From: Candidatus Methanoperedentaceae archaeon GB37
GTDB taxonomy: Archaea > Halobacteriota > Methanosarcinia > Methanosarcinales > EX4572-44
Direction of reading: 5' to 3'
NCBI GenBank assembly: GCA_905171695.1
Contig: LR991653.1
Span: 400,258-464,257 of the forward strand
DNA length: 64,000 nucleotides
In this document: positions 18,589-27,800 of the stretch, one piece after another
Layout: each line of letters opens with the position of its first letter
How positions within the stretch are numbered: the first letter of the stretch is position 1
Notes under the pieces: model-generated
Database searches by the model: none
The model's input: only the letters and a program-made list of their open reading frames with translations
Told to the model about the DNA's origin: nothing
Made by a program: the position numbers and the translations under genes

Positions 18589-18590
18589 CC

Positions 18591-19769
18591 TCAACTCTTC
18601 CTAAGAGGCATCTGTTTGTGCAATTGTTTTCTGCTCTTTTGGAGGGGCAGGTCGTTTGTGTGGGAGAAGTTCTCAAGCATCGTGTAGAAGAGACGGTGCT
18701 CTCGTCTGCGTATCAGGGCTCTTCTGTGTGCTTGGATCAATAGGTCAGGGTATCCTCCACGGATGATGCTCTCTGCCCGGAGGATGTCTGCAATCGTCTC
18801 GGTCAATCCGTCTTCATGTGCCCAGAGAGGGTACTCTGCCCGCCCGATACGCGCTCCAAGATTGATGTAAAAGAAGGCGATGGTATCTCTGAACCTATCG
18901 TACCTGTCGAGTATCGATCTGTTCCCAGCTCCCACTGCCCCATCACTTGTGGCGCGCCGATCATCCCTGTCGCAGAGGAAGGCACTGGTGCGATCGCCCC
19001 AGTTCGAGAGATACGTCTGGACGAGCGGGATGTCCTGCAGCTTGGTCTTTTCGAGTGCGTATAAATAGTGGAGCATCAGTGTGAGATCACTTGAATGTGT
19101 GGCATCGGTATATGCTACGACCGGGTTTCGAGTCGTCTCCGATCTTTGGAGCAGTTCCATGATCGCATCAAGGTATACTTCTCTAATATTTCTGTTCAAA
19201 GCGTTTATATGAGACAGTATGAGCGATCCGTCGAGCAACACGAATATTTCATCGTGTTCGCACAATAACCGTTTTATCTCTTCGCATTCAGCCCTGAACC
19301 TATGGGCATCGATGAACTCGCTGCTGTAGGCATACACATGTGCGCTCTCAAACTCAAGAGGTGTGATCAGCTCCACTCTCACCCGTTCACCAAAGTCGCC
19401 TCCACCCCTGTGTCTGTTATAAATACCTGCTGTCTGAATAATGCCGATCGGAAGATCAGAGCCCCTATCAGGGTATATCTGACTACCATCCACTGCTCCA
19501 ACCACGAGACCATCGAGGACATGATCAAGCCACGATTGAGCGTCATCATAACTCTCCAATCCCTGTGAAAAAGGCTTCACGAATCCACCCTCGAGTATGC
19601 GAGAGCCAGAGTATCGCGGCAACCTCTCGTTTGCATCAGGGGGCTCATCCTCCAGCCTCTCAACCGCTCTAATATACTCTTCACCAATCTCACTTTGCGC
19701 CCGCAGATAATCCCTGATAACCCCAGCCTTAGAGTCAAACTCCCTCTCAAGATCTCGGAGGTTCAGCAT
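18591..19769 (-). CDS. nurA: NurA-domain nuclease
   Basis: NurA is the nuclease that, with the HerA translocase, resects DNA ends in archaeal double-strand-break repair. 392 residues from the ATG at 19769; the TATA box at 19791-19800 rules out the longer frame to 19874. The family motif GLVVGAVDGSQIYPDR supplies the N-terminal catalytic aspartate near residue 95, and IFVLLDGSLIL, PVVAYTDATHS and FFYINLGARIGRAEYP match the other conserved blocks. herA and mre11/rad50 are not next to it; instead a GHKL ATPase and a STAS-like gene follow. It is divergent from the rhomboid-nucS-hef cluster. Confidence 0.9.
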   Translation of the reverse strand: MLNLRDLEREFDSKAGVIRDYLRAQSEIGEEYIRAVERLEDEPPDANERLPRYSGSRILEGGFVKPFSQGLESYDDAQSWLDHVLDGLVVGAVDGSQIYPDRGSDLPIGIIQTAGIYNRHRGGGDFGERVRVELITPLEFESAHVYAYSSEFIDAHRFRAECEEIKRLLCEHDEIFVLLDGSLILSHINALNRNIREVYLDAIMELLQRSETTRNPVVAYTDATHSSDLTLMLHYLYALEKTKLQDIPLVQTYLSNWGDRTSAFLCDRDDRRATSDGAVGAGNRSILDRYDRFRDTIAFFYINLGARIGRAEYPLWAHEDGLTETIADILRAESIIRGGYPDLLIQAHRRALIRRREHRLFYTMLENFSHTNDLPLQKSRKQLHKQMPLRKS

Positions 19770-19790
19770 ACCTACTGACCACACTCTGTA

Positions 19791-19800
19791 ACAGTATAGA
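19791..19800 (-). promoter_or_regulatory. TATA box of the nurA operon
   Basis: Minus-strand CTCTATACTG, about 22-31 bases before the ATG at 19769, giving a nearly leaderless message. Confidence 0.5.
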
Positions 19801-19837
19801 GTTTTTGATTGCGCCGGTGCGAAAGTGTGTTTGACGG

Positions 19838-19849
19838 GGTTTATTTTAT
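19838..19849 (+). promoter_or_regulatory. TATA box of the rhomboid-nucS-hef cluster
   Basis: GGGTTTATTTTA about 30 bases before the ATG at 19877, suited to a transcript beginning a few bases before the start codon. Confidence 0.45.
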
Positions 19850-19876
19850 GTAATAATACTTCTATGTAGACCAATA

Positions 19877-20665
19877 ATGACTGCTGGTCGTTGCCATGTC
19901 TGTGGCAAGTACGAGTTGATGCCTTTCACGTGCAAGTTTTGTGGTGGGCGTTTCTGTGCCGAGCATCGTCTGCCTGAGAATCATGATTGTACCGGTCTTG
20001 CTGATTACAGGCGCAAACTTCGCGCTGAGGGTCGGTTGTTTGATAATGTGCATGAGTATGCTGATGTGGCTATGGAGCGGAGTGTTGGTGGGGTGGTGGG
20101 CTGGTTTCGTTTTGCGTCTCATAACACAGCGCTTGCTCTCTTGTTGATTATATGTGTTCTTTTTTTGCTTGAGCATATCCCTTGGGTCTTCAAGGCTCTT
20201 GTGCTTCTTCCCGGCGCAGTTGTTGAGCGCCCGTGGACGATCGTTACGTATATGTTCCTGCATGCTGGTTTTACTCATCTCTTCTTCAATGGTATGTTCA
20301 TGTTCTTCTTCGGTCCTGAGCTTGAGCGGCGTATCGGATCATTGAGGTTCTTGTTGATCTTCTTTCTCTCTGGTGTGGTTGCAGCGGTTGGGCACATGCT
20401 CACGTCGGATGTGGGGATTGTTGGTGCGAGTGGAGCACTCTATGGCGTCTTTGCAGCTCTTGCCATGATCGCTCCTCATATCAGAATCTATGTGTATTTC
20501 ATCCCGATGCAGATCACTCACGCTTTGATACTCTTTGCTCTGGTGGACTTCTTTATGATGGAGAGTGGCGATGCCATTGCTCATATAGCGCATCTTTCAG
20601 GTCTTGTGGTCGGTCTTGCGGCTGGGTATCATTTAAGAAAGTCGAGACGTGGACTAAGGTATTGA
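19877..20665 (+). CDS. AN1-type zinc finger fused to a rhomboid-family intramembrane protease
   Basis: 262 residues. The N-terminal 45 residues form an AN1 zinc finger (CHVCGK, FTCKFCGGRFCAEHRLPENHD). A six-helix rhomboid domain follows, with the catalytic serine in VGASGALYGVFAAL near residue 186 and the catalytic histidine in IAHIAHLSGLVVG near residue 239; LHAGFTHLFFNGMFMFFFG is the usual helix-2 motif. It should cleave membrane substrates. nucS starts at its stop codon (TGATG overlap), so the protease is cotranslated with two DNA-repair enzymes, an unusual partnership. Confidence 0.9.
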   Translation: MTAGRCHVCGKYELMPFTCKFCGGRFCAEHRLPENHDCTGLADYRRKLRAEGRLFDNVHEYADVAMERSVGGVVGWFRFASHNTALALLLIICVLFLLEHIPWVFKALVLLPGAVVERPWTIVTYMFLHAGFTHLFFNGMFMFFFGPELERRIGSLRFLLIFFLSGVVAAVGHMLTSDVGIVGASGALYGVFAALAMIAPHIRIYVYFIPMQITHALILFALVDFFMMESGDAIAHIAHLSGLVVGLAAGYHLRKSRRGLRY

Positions 20666-21417
20666 TGGATCGAATTCTCCTCTCTCCCTCGTCTGCTGAT
20701 GCCTTTGAGTTTGTGTCAAAAGAGATTCGGCAGCGCATGATACTGGTTGCTGGCAGGTGTACCGTTGAGTACCGTGGCAGGGCTCTCTCTTTTCTTCCTG
20801 AAGGCGAGCGGCTGGTAATTGTGAAGCAGGATGGTTGTGTGATCGTTCACCGCAGCCGTGGGAGGGAGCCTGTCAACTGGATGCCGCCCGGGACAAGGCT
20901 TGAATATGATCTGTCCGATCAGATCTTCTCGGTTCGCTGTGAGAAGAGGTCTTCGCGTGAGAAGATGGTTGTGGAGTTTCTGAAGGTGAACTTTCTTGCA
21001 TCTCTCCATCTAAGCGACTCTGGTCAGCAGTCTCTCGTGGGGCTTGAGTCTGATATGGTGGATCAGATAATTGAGCAGCCACGCGTCCTTGAGGACGGGC
21101 TTCGGATTGTGCGAAGGGAGAAGCAGACAGTCTCTGGTTCGATCGACCTCTTCGCGATCGACAGGAACGGTCTGCCGGTGATAATCGAGGTTAAGCGCAA
21201 TCCTCCAGGGGTTCAAGCCGTCTCGCAGCTTGAGGCGTACATCCTTGATTTCCGGGAGAAGAATCCGGGTGTTGTGGTGCGTGGCATTCTCTGCGCTCCG
21301 AGGGTGCCGATGATGGTTCGTACACTTCTTGCTGATAAGGGCTTTGAGTGGCGTGAGTTCAGACCGAGATTCGAGCTCGGAGACGAGAAACAGAGGCGCC
21401 TCGATGAGTTCATATAG
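20665..21417 (+). CDS. nucS: Endonuclease NucS (EndoMS)
   Basis: NucS/EndoMS cuts mismatched or branched DNA and works with PCNA in archaea and actinobacteria. 250 residues from the ATG at 20665, which overlaps the rhomboid stop. The nuclease domain shows GSIDLFAIDRNGLPVIIEVK (catalytic Asp, Glu and Lys around residues 155-175) followed by AVSQLEAYI. The N-terminal domain has CTVEYRGRA and KQDGCVIVH. hef follows after 24 bases. Confidence 0.93.
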   Translation: MDRILLSPSSADAFEFVSKEIRQRMILVAGRCTVEYRGRALSFLPEGERLVIVKQDGCVIVHRSRGREPVNWMPPGTRLEYDLSDQIFSVRCEKRSSREKMVVEFLKVNFLASLHLSDSGQQSLVGLESDMVDQIIEQPRVLEDGLRIVRREKQTVSGSIDLFAIDRNGLPVIIEVKRNPPGVQAVSQLEAYILDFREKNPGVVVRGILCAPRVPMMVRTLLADKGFEWREFRPRFELGDEKQRRLDEFI

Positions 21418-21441
21418 TTTTGTTATGATTATGCTGGTTGG

Positions 21442-23694
21442 ATGGAGTATATCACGCACCCCCTTGTGAAGCCCGAAACGGTGGAGAAACGGGTGTATCA
21501 GCTCAATCTCGCAGCAACAGCCCTGCAGGAATCGACTCTTGTTGTACTTCCAACAGGGCTTGGCAAGACGATCGTTGCGCTTCTTGTAATGGTTCAGCGG
21601 CTTGAGTCTGGAAAGGTGCTCCTGCTCTCACCAACAAAACCACTCGTGGAGCAGCACGCTGGCTTCCTGAAGAAAGTGCTGAAAATTTCAGAGGATGAGA
21701 TTGTGGCATTCACAGGCAGTATACCTCCAAAGGAGCGTGAAATGCTCTGGAGTGATGCGAGAGTGATCGTTTCAACGCCGCAGGTGATCGAGAACGATCT
21801 CTTGTCAGGTCGCATCACACTTCGTGATGTGGCTCATATCACCTTTGATGAGGCGCATCGCGCCACTGGAAACTATGCCTATGTCTATATTGCAAAACGT
21901 TACTTTGAAGAAGGAATGGATCCTCTCGTGCTCGGGATCACTGCAAGTCCAGGGAGCAGTCGCGAAAGGATAGAAGAGGTCTGCACTAACCTCGGAATCA
22001 CCCATCTCGAGGTGCGAAGTGAGTATGATCCTGAGATTGCGCCGTATGTCTTCAACCGCAGAATAGAATGGAAGATCGTTAAGATTCCACTTGAAATGAA
22101 GGGGTTGAAGGATCTGCTTGAGAGCGTCCTTGAAGAGAAGATGCAGAAACTTGCAGAACTCGGCGTTATCATGGCAAAGCAGAAGAAGCTAACGAAGACT
22201 GAGCTTTTAGGAGTGCAGAAACAATTACAGAGAGAGCTGCAGCGATATCCACAACGCCAGACATACCAGGCAGTATCGATCGTTGCAGAGATCTTCAAGA
22301 TCACCCATGCAATCGAACTCGGCGAGACACAGGGACCACAGGCACTCATACGTTATTTTGAACGACTAGATCATGAAGCAAGTTCAAAGGGTGGAAGCAA
22401 AGCCTCAAAGCGACTGATGGATGATGTACGCATCAGGAGAGCCGTTCACACTCTGAAGAAGATAGACACCACATACCCGAAGATAGACGCAGTCAAAGAA
22501 GTGGTTGCAGAAGAAGTGCTGAGAAACCCGGACTCACGTGTGATCGTATTCACAAACTATCGCGACACCTCAGAGCTCGTTACAAACGCCCTTAACGACG
22601 TAGAAGGCGTGAGAGCCGTACGATTCGTGGGACAGGCAAGCAAATACAGGGATACCGGGCTCACACAACGCCAGCAGAGAGAGATAATCGAAGCCTTCAA
22701 AGAGGGAGAGTACAACACACTGGTTGCAACATCGGTAGCAGAGGAAGGACTTGACATACCGTCAACAGATCTGATCGTCTTCTACGAGCCCGTGCCATCC
22801 GAGATCAGAAGCATCCAGAGAAAAGGACGCACAGGACGAAAGCACGAGGGCAGAATCGTGGTCCTGATGGCACGTGGAAGCAAAGACGAAGCATACTACT
22901 GGAGCACCGATAACAAAGAGAGAGAGATGCAAAAGAGAATAGGAGAGATGAGAAAGAGCCTCGGAGAGATCAAACCGAGACAAACGACCACAAGGGAGGC
23001 TCCCCAGCGCCAACTCCTCGAATTCACCGAGCCAGAAGACCAGAACCATCCACAGATCTACATCGACCATAGAGAGATCCGTTCACCCGTTGCAAGAGAA
23101 CTTGAAAGACTCGGAGCACAGATCAAGCTCGAAAGACTCGAAGTCGGTGATTACACTCTGAGCGATCGCGTATGCATCGAAAGAAAGACAACAGGCGACC
23201 TGCTATCCACCGTAACAGACGAAGGTCGCAATCTCTTCACACAACTGAGCGATCTTACACGCAACTACGAACGCCCCCTCCTCATAATAGAAGGAGACAA
23301 CCTCTACACAGAGCGACGCATACACCCAAACGCCATCAGAGGCCTCCTCGCCACGATCACAGTCGACTTCCACATACCGATCATCTCAACCACCAGCCCA
23401 GAAGAGACCGCAGCCATCATCTACACAATAGCAAAACGAGAACAGAGAGGAAAGAAACGAAGCCCTACCCAACATGGAAGAAAGACAAGCCAGACACTCC
23501 GAGAACAACAGGAATACGTGATATCATCCATCTCAAACATCGGACCAGTCGCAGCAAGAAGACTCCTCCAGCACTTCAAAAGCATCAGAGCAATCGTCTC
23601 TGCAAGCGAAGACGAACTCACAGAGGTCGAGGGCATCGGAAAGAGAACAGCCGAACGCATAATAGAGGTCACACAGAGCCAGTACAAAGGATGA
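21442..23694 (+). CDS. hef: Hef-type helicase/nuclease
   Basis: 750 residues, full-length Hef, the archaeal relative of FANCM and XPF that acts on stalled forks. The N-terminal SF2 helicase has Walker A LPTGLGKTIVALL near residue 36, DEAH near residue 137, and C-terminal helicase motifs VIVFTNYRDTSELV and QRKGRTGRKHEG. An XPF-type nuclease domain follows, with the catalytic core GDYTLSDRVCIERKT near residue 578, then a tandem helix-hairpin-helix (ISNIGPVAARRLLQHF, VEGIGKRTAERI). It is the last gene of the cluster. Confidence 0.96.
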   Translation: MEYITHPLVKPETVEKRVYQLNLAATALQESTLVVLPTGLGKTIVALLVMVQRLESGKVLLLSPTKPLVEQHAGFLKKVLKISEDEIVAFTGSIPPKEREMLWSDARVIVSTPQVIENDLLSGRITLRDVAHITFDEAHRATGNYAYVYIAKRYFEEGMDPLVLGITASPGSSRERIEEVCTNLGITHLEVRSEYDPEIAPYVFNRRIEWKIVKIPLEMKGLKDLLESVLEEKMQKLAELGVIMAKQKKLTKTELLGVQKQLQRELQRYPQRQTYQAVSIVAEIFKITHAIELGETQGPQALIRYFERLDHEASSKGGSKASKRLMDDVRIRRAVHTLKKIDTTYPKIDAVKEVVAEEVLRNPDSRVIVFTNYRDTSELVTNALNDVEGVRAVRFVGQASKYRDTGLTQRQQREIIEAFKEGEYNTLVATSVAEEGLDIPSTDLIVFYEPVPSEIRSIQRKGRTGRKHEGRIVVLMARGSKDEAYYWSTDNKEREMQKRIGEMRKSLGEIKPRQTTTREAPQRQLLEFTEPEDQNHPQIYIDHREIRSPVARELERLGAQIKLERLEVGDYTLSDRVCIERKTTGDLLSTVTDEGRNLFTQLSDLTRNYERPLLIIEGDNLYTERRIHPNAIRGLLATITVDFHIPIISTTSPEETAAIIYTIAKREQRGKKRSPTQHGRKTSQTLREQQEYVISSISNIGPVAARRLLQHFKSIRAIVSASEDELTEVEGIGKRTAERIIEVTQSQYKG

Positions 23695-23726
23695 AGAGAT
23701 ACGACTCCGTTTGCAGGAGGGACCTA

Positions 23727-23786
23727 TCCACTTAATATAAACACAACCTCAACCGATTATAATAAAACATAAAAGAGCTTACAGAA
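23727..23786. repeat. Dispersed intergenic repeat, copy A
   Basis: About 60 bases that align with 30876-30934, sharing the exact core AACCGATTATAATAAA and flanking TCCACT and TTACAGA. It lies in the 213-base gap after hef, which holds no gene. Its function is unknown. Confidence 0.6.
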
Positions 23787-23907
23787 GAAATTCCAGTTTT
23801 TAACAGGATTAAAAGAGCTAATTCTCTATTTTAGCGAAGAAAACACTGATTCAACCAGACTTCTCTTCCGAAAGCTCAGATTCCAGATCCAGGCTTTTGG
23901 CTTCTTC

Positions 23908-24486
23908 TCACGCACTTCTCTGAAGATCGGTGTATTCAATACTTACACCTCTCTCTTTCATCCACTCTTCTATTCTCTCCAGATCTTCCTGATCGAGTCT
24001 GAAGTGACCTCTAAGGTAGTTGTTCCCAGGGTCGTCGAAGATATCGCCGTACTTGAACGCTGTGACGATCTCAGGAACGGTGGGATCGATGAGATAATAG
24101 TCCACGCCTTTGATCGTGATCGTTGGAAGCGTCTCACTTCTTTCATCTGCTTGGATCGCCACTGCAGAGTCAAGCTTCCTTGGACTTCCGAAGACGACCT
24201 TCGGGTCAACCACGCATCTCGTCCTCAGATGGTACCATAAGACGGTGGTCGTCTTCGAGCGACCCAACTCGTAGGCGAGGTCACTCCACCCGTTCGATCT
24301 CAGTCTCTCGAGTTCATCAGAGACTCCTTCGATTCCGGTTCTCGCCTCTCCTGCAGGGGAATGATTCAATGCCTCCGAGAGAGGCGCCGGTGTCGATCTC
24401 ACGGAAGCGTCCTCAACCCCGAGACAGCCAGAGAGAAGAGCTGCTCCAAGCAGAAAGACAAGAGAAGAGAGTTTAACAAATCTCAT
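23908..24486 (-). CDS. Secreted lipoprotein of unknown function
   Basis: 192 residues. A classic lipobox (SSLVFLLGAALLSGCLG) predicts acylation at Cys21 and anchoring to the outer face of the membrane. The rest is charged and soluble, with ITIKGVDYYLIDPTVPEIVT and EEWMKERGVSIEYTD. No catalytic motif is recognised. The middle (YELGRSKTTTVLWYHLRTRC, then VVDPKVVFG) could be a small transglutaminase- or peptidase-associated domain, but I cannot support that. It lies downstream of a broken membrane gene and the large dockerin protein on the same strand. Confidence 0.65.
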   Translation of the reverse strand: MRFVKLSSLVFLLGAALLSGCLGVEDASVRSTPAPLSEALNHSPAGEARTGIEGVSDELERLRSNGWSDLAYELGRSKTTTVLWYHLRTRCVVDPKVVFGSPRKLDSAVAIQADERSETLPTITIKGVDYYLIDPTVPEIVTAFKYGDIFDDPGNNYLRGHFRLDQEDLERIEEWMKERGVSIEYTDLQRSA

Positions 24487-24497
24487 CCTGATCGACC

Positions 24498-24790
24498 TCA
24501 GCTCTTCCTGCTCTTGAAGAGCTCAATCCCTTTGGATGCTATCCGTCCAGCCACGCTGCCCATCACCCAGAGCGCAAGCAATAGACCACAGCGACATACA
24601 CGAGACCTGTGAATAACTGGTTGAGATCCACCCTTTCTCCCTCTCCCCTGAGAGAGTCCTCGATAAAAGAGAGGAAGAGAGGATCCTCAAAGACCTAATA
24701 GGCAAGAGAGAAGACGAAAAACAAGAGTCCCAAGCCCACAGAGAAGACAAAAATCCCTGAAACAGCAATCTTCTTCTCTTCATCACTCAT
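24498..24790 (-). pseudogene. Disrupted small membrane protein (amber stop plus frameshift)
   Basis: From ATG 24790 the frame reads MSDEEKKIAVSGIFVFSVGL into a transmembrane helix, meets TAG after SLAY, and continues in the same frame as VFEDPLFLSFIEDSLRGEGE to a second helix (LFTGLVYVAVVYCL). There the sense shifts frame into ALWVMGSVAGRIASKGIELF and ends KSRKS with TGA at 24498-24500. Rejoined it would be a protein of about 95 residues with two helices. Two separate lesions make it a pseudogene. GGTGG precedes the start. Confidence 0.65.
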
Positions 24791-24816
24791 CATTTACCAC
24801 CACAACCACACAAACC

Positions 24817-27800
24817 CTAACACCCGATCGGATACCTCTCAGGATCTCCAACGTGGTTCAAGAGGAGGATCACATCACCCATATCCACAACGCCATCACA
24901 GTTCACATCGGCTATCGCTTCATAATCACCGTGTCCTCCAACGTGCTTCAAGAGCAGGTGGACATCGGTCATGCTTATCTCACCGTCTGAGTTGAGGTCA
25001 CCACACCCCACCAATACATTCTTTGTTATTGAGTTTGTCAGGCAATCGTTATCTGTTACGGTGAGGTTTACGGTGTATCTGCCTGCTTCTGAATATGAAT
25101 GATTTATTGTCTCTTCTGTCGTCTTCGTGACGTTTCCATCCCCGAAATCCCATTCGTAGGAAACAATCGTGCCATCGGGGTCGTAAGAAGAGGAGGCGTT
25201 GAAGGTGATGGATTGGTTGATAACTGGATTTTCAGGGGTGTGGGTGAAGGATGCGGTTGGGGGCTTGTTCATCTCGATCGTCTCGTTCACGTCAGGACTC
25301 TTCTCCTCGTCTATCTCACCATCTCCGTCATAGTCTATCCTCATCGTATAATTCGTAACGTTTGGCAGTATCTCAACCGATGCTTCTGTGCTTGCGGTTA
25401 TGGAGATATTCTCAAACTTCGTTATCGAGATGTTATTTCCGACCGGTGAAACCCTTGTGAAGTTGAACGTGCCCGTGTCGTATGCATCTATTTCTGTTGT
25501 GTAGGTGAGGTTTGCTGGTAGGTAGAATATCTTTGTATCGTTCATGACGAGCATGCTTGCATTAGGTATCTCGTTTGTGCCATCGTCTGAGATTGTTCTT
25601 CCGTACTGGTCGGTGATGGTGGTGTTGACTGGGCATGAAAGATGGATCATTGTTTGAGCCATACTTTCTCCTAACCAATAATCAAACCACCTGCCCTTCC
25701 CTAACTCGTCGTTGACAAATATATAAAGCAGTAAGTCATCATGTTTTATTAAATACTCAGTATAAATGAAGTAATGGCTATTCGGCAGGCACTCAGCTTT
25801 TTCAAATGTTATTTGATGTGATGGATCCCAAACTTGCCATGCTCCATAGTAATATGGTTCAACCCAATTATGCGCCCAACCTATGTCAAAAGGATTCAAA
25901 CTTTTTTTAATTCCGAATCCAAGTATCTCCCTTGCTGGTATCCCTGCAGCTCGTGCCAAACTTACACCAAACGATGCAAAGCAGTCACAATCTGCATATG
26001 GTTTACGTCCCGATTTTATCTCATTAACATAAGATATAATATCAGAAGGCGGACTAACACCTGTTGCGGCGTTGAGATGTTTATAAAGCCAAAACTCAAA
26101 GTTCTCAATTGCGTAAAATTCTATATCAGGATCATATCCAGCTGAATATGATGCTGATGCCATACAAATCATCAGTTCGGCATCGCGGTGGCTTGTTCTG
26201 ACTTTTGGGAGAATACCTACTCTATCTCCAGTTACTTCGTCTTTCCAATAATTCTGAAGATCTCCTTCTGAAAGTCCGCTATCAGTTGCATTAAAAATTA
26301 TCCAGAAGTAGTTACTCATGTGATCTGTTCCATTAATTCTGAGCTTGTAAAGTCCAATAGGTATATTCTCAGGGATTTTCATATTGAATTCATCTCTATC
26401 AGTAGTTTTACTGAAATCAGAAATTTCTTTGAATTCATCTTCTTCTATAATTAAATTCCCATTTCTGTCTTCCCATCTCTCGCCAACAAACGTATATTCT
26501 CGCTTGTTTAATTTATGTTTTACAGGAATTTCTGTATCCCTAAAGAATACGTTTAGTGGCTGATAATCTTCACAGCCACCTTTTATACTAATAGGTATGA
26601 AGTCTGATAAATAGTATTTATACTTGAATATAGAGGCTCCTATATATCTATCGTCCTTAATATTTTCTTTTAAATAACTTCTGAGTTTTTCGATGGTTTC
26701 AAAATCAGATTCATAAAGCCATATTGAATCTCCTTTTTTGAAAGAAATACTTTTCCCGGAAATCTGTACTTTTCCATCCTCAAGAGCTTTAAATTCATGT
26801 TGCTTTATCCATGCCTCTGATATATCCACTCTAATTTTTTTAAGATCGGATTTTTTCTCCAGTTCTTGAAGAGCTTGACTCTCTTCAACCTCAAGCCAAT
26901 GTGAGCCATTATAAATATATCCATAAGACCCTAAGCCCATCATAACATACGAGTTGTCATCTAAGCAATCTAACCAATCCTCCAAATATACATTAAACGA
27001 GTCTTTTGTCCAACTTCTATACACATCCCCCACATAACACATCGGAACAAAGGCATCAATATACCTTGTTAAATCATTTTTCACACAATCTTTATACGCT
27101 TGTTCACGGATAAATCTCATTTGCTCGGCAGAAGATATCGGTAAACCATTGCTATAATCATGGATTGTCTTAAAAAAGCCAACATAATGTTTCCAAAACT
27201 CTGAGTTATTTTCCCAATTATTTGTAAAGTTATGTTTTTTATGACAAATAGGACATTCTACTATTCCTCGCACTATCTTATATACCGGTGAAGATGGTGG
27301 GGTTACGCTGAGATTAAAAAGCTGCGAAGGCTCAGCATCCACATGAATGCCATCGAATTTGTTTTCAAATTTTGTATTATATTCAACAATCTTTTCGGTT
27401 TGACTTTTAGCGTCAGTATAAACACCAGTATCACTAATATTGAAAATACAAGCTCCTGATTCTAAAATCATAGCGTGAACATAAAGATCATTACTGTGAG
27501 CTTTTTTAATAAAATTATTTATTTTGTTTGTGTAACTTAGATTAGTCATCAGATTATCGGTTTTGGTGCTTAAAAAAACCGTTTTAATCTCCATTTTAGT
27601 GAGATTATCAACTACCTTTGTTATATTCATGTTTTCAATATCATATAGCCAGACAGCAGGAGCTTTAATGGAAATAAGAGTATAATTCTCAAACCTTTCC
27701 ACCAGCGGATAATTGTCTTTATCTCCATCTATGCTATGAGGATGATCCCAAATTCCATCGTTATTTGCATCTACATCTGTGTAATCATCCCAGTAGTTGC

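Noticed and set aside
24608..24708. Pyrrolysine-type readthrough of the TAG in the small membrane gene
   Set aside because: A second lesion (frameshift near 24570) is needed to explain the whole protein, and no pyl genes are in the window, so pseudogene is simpler.
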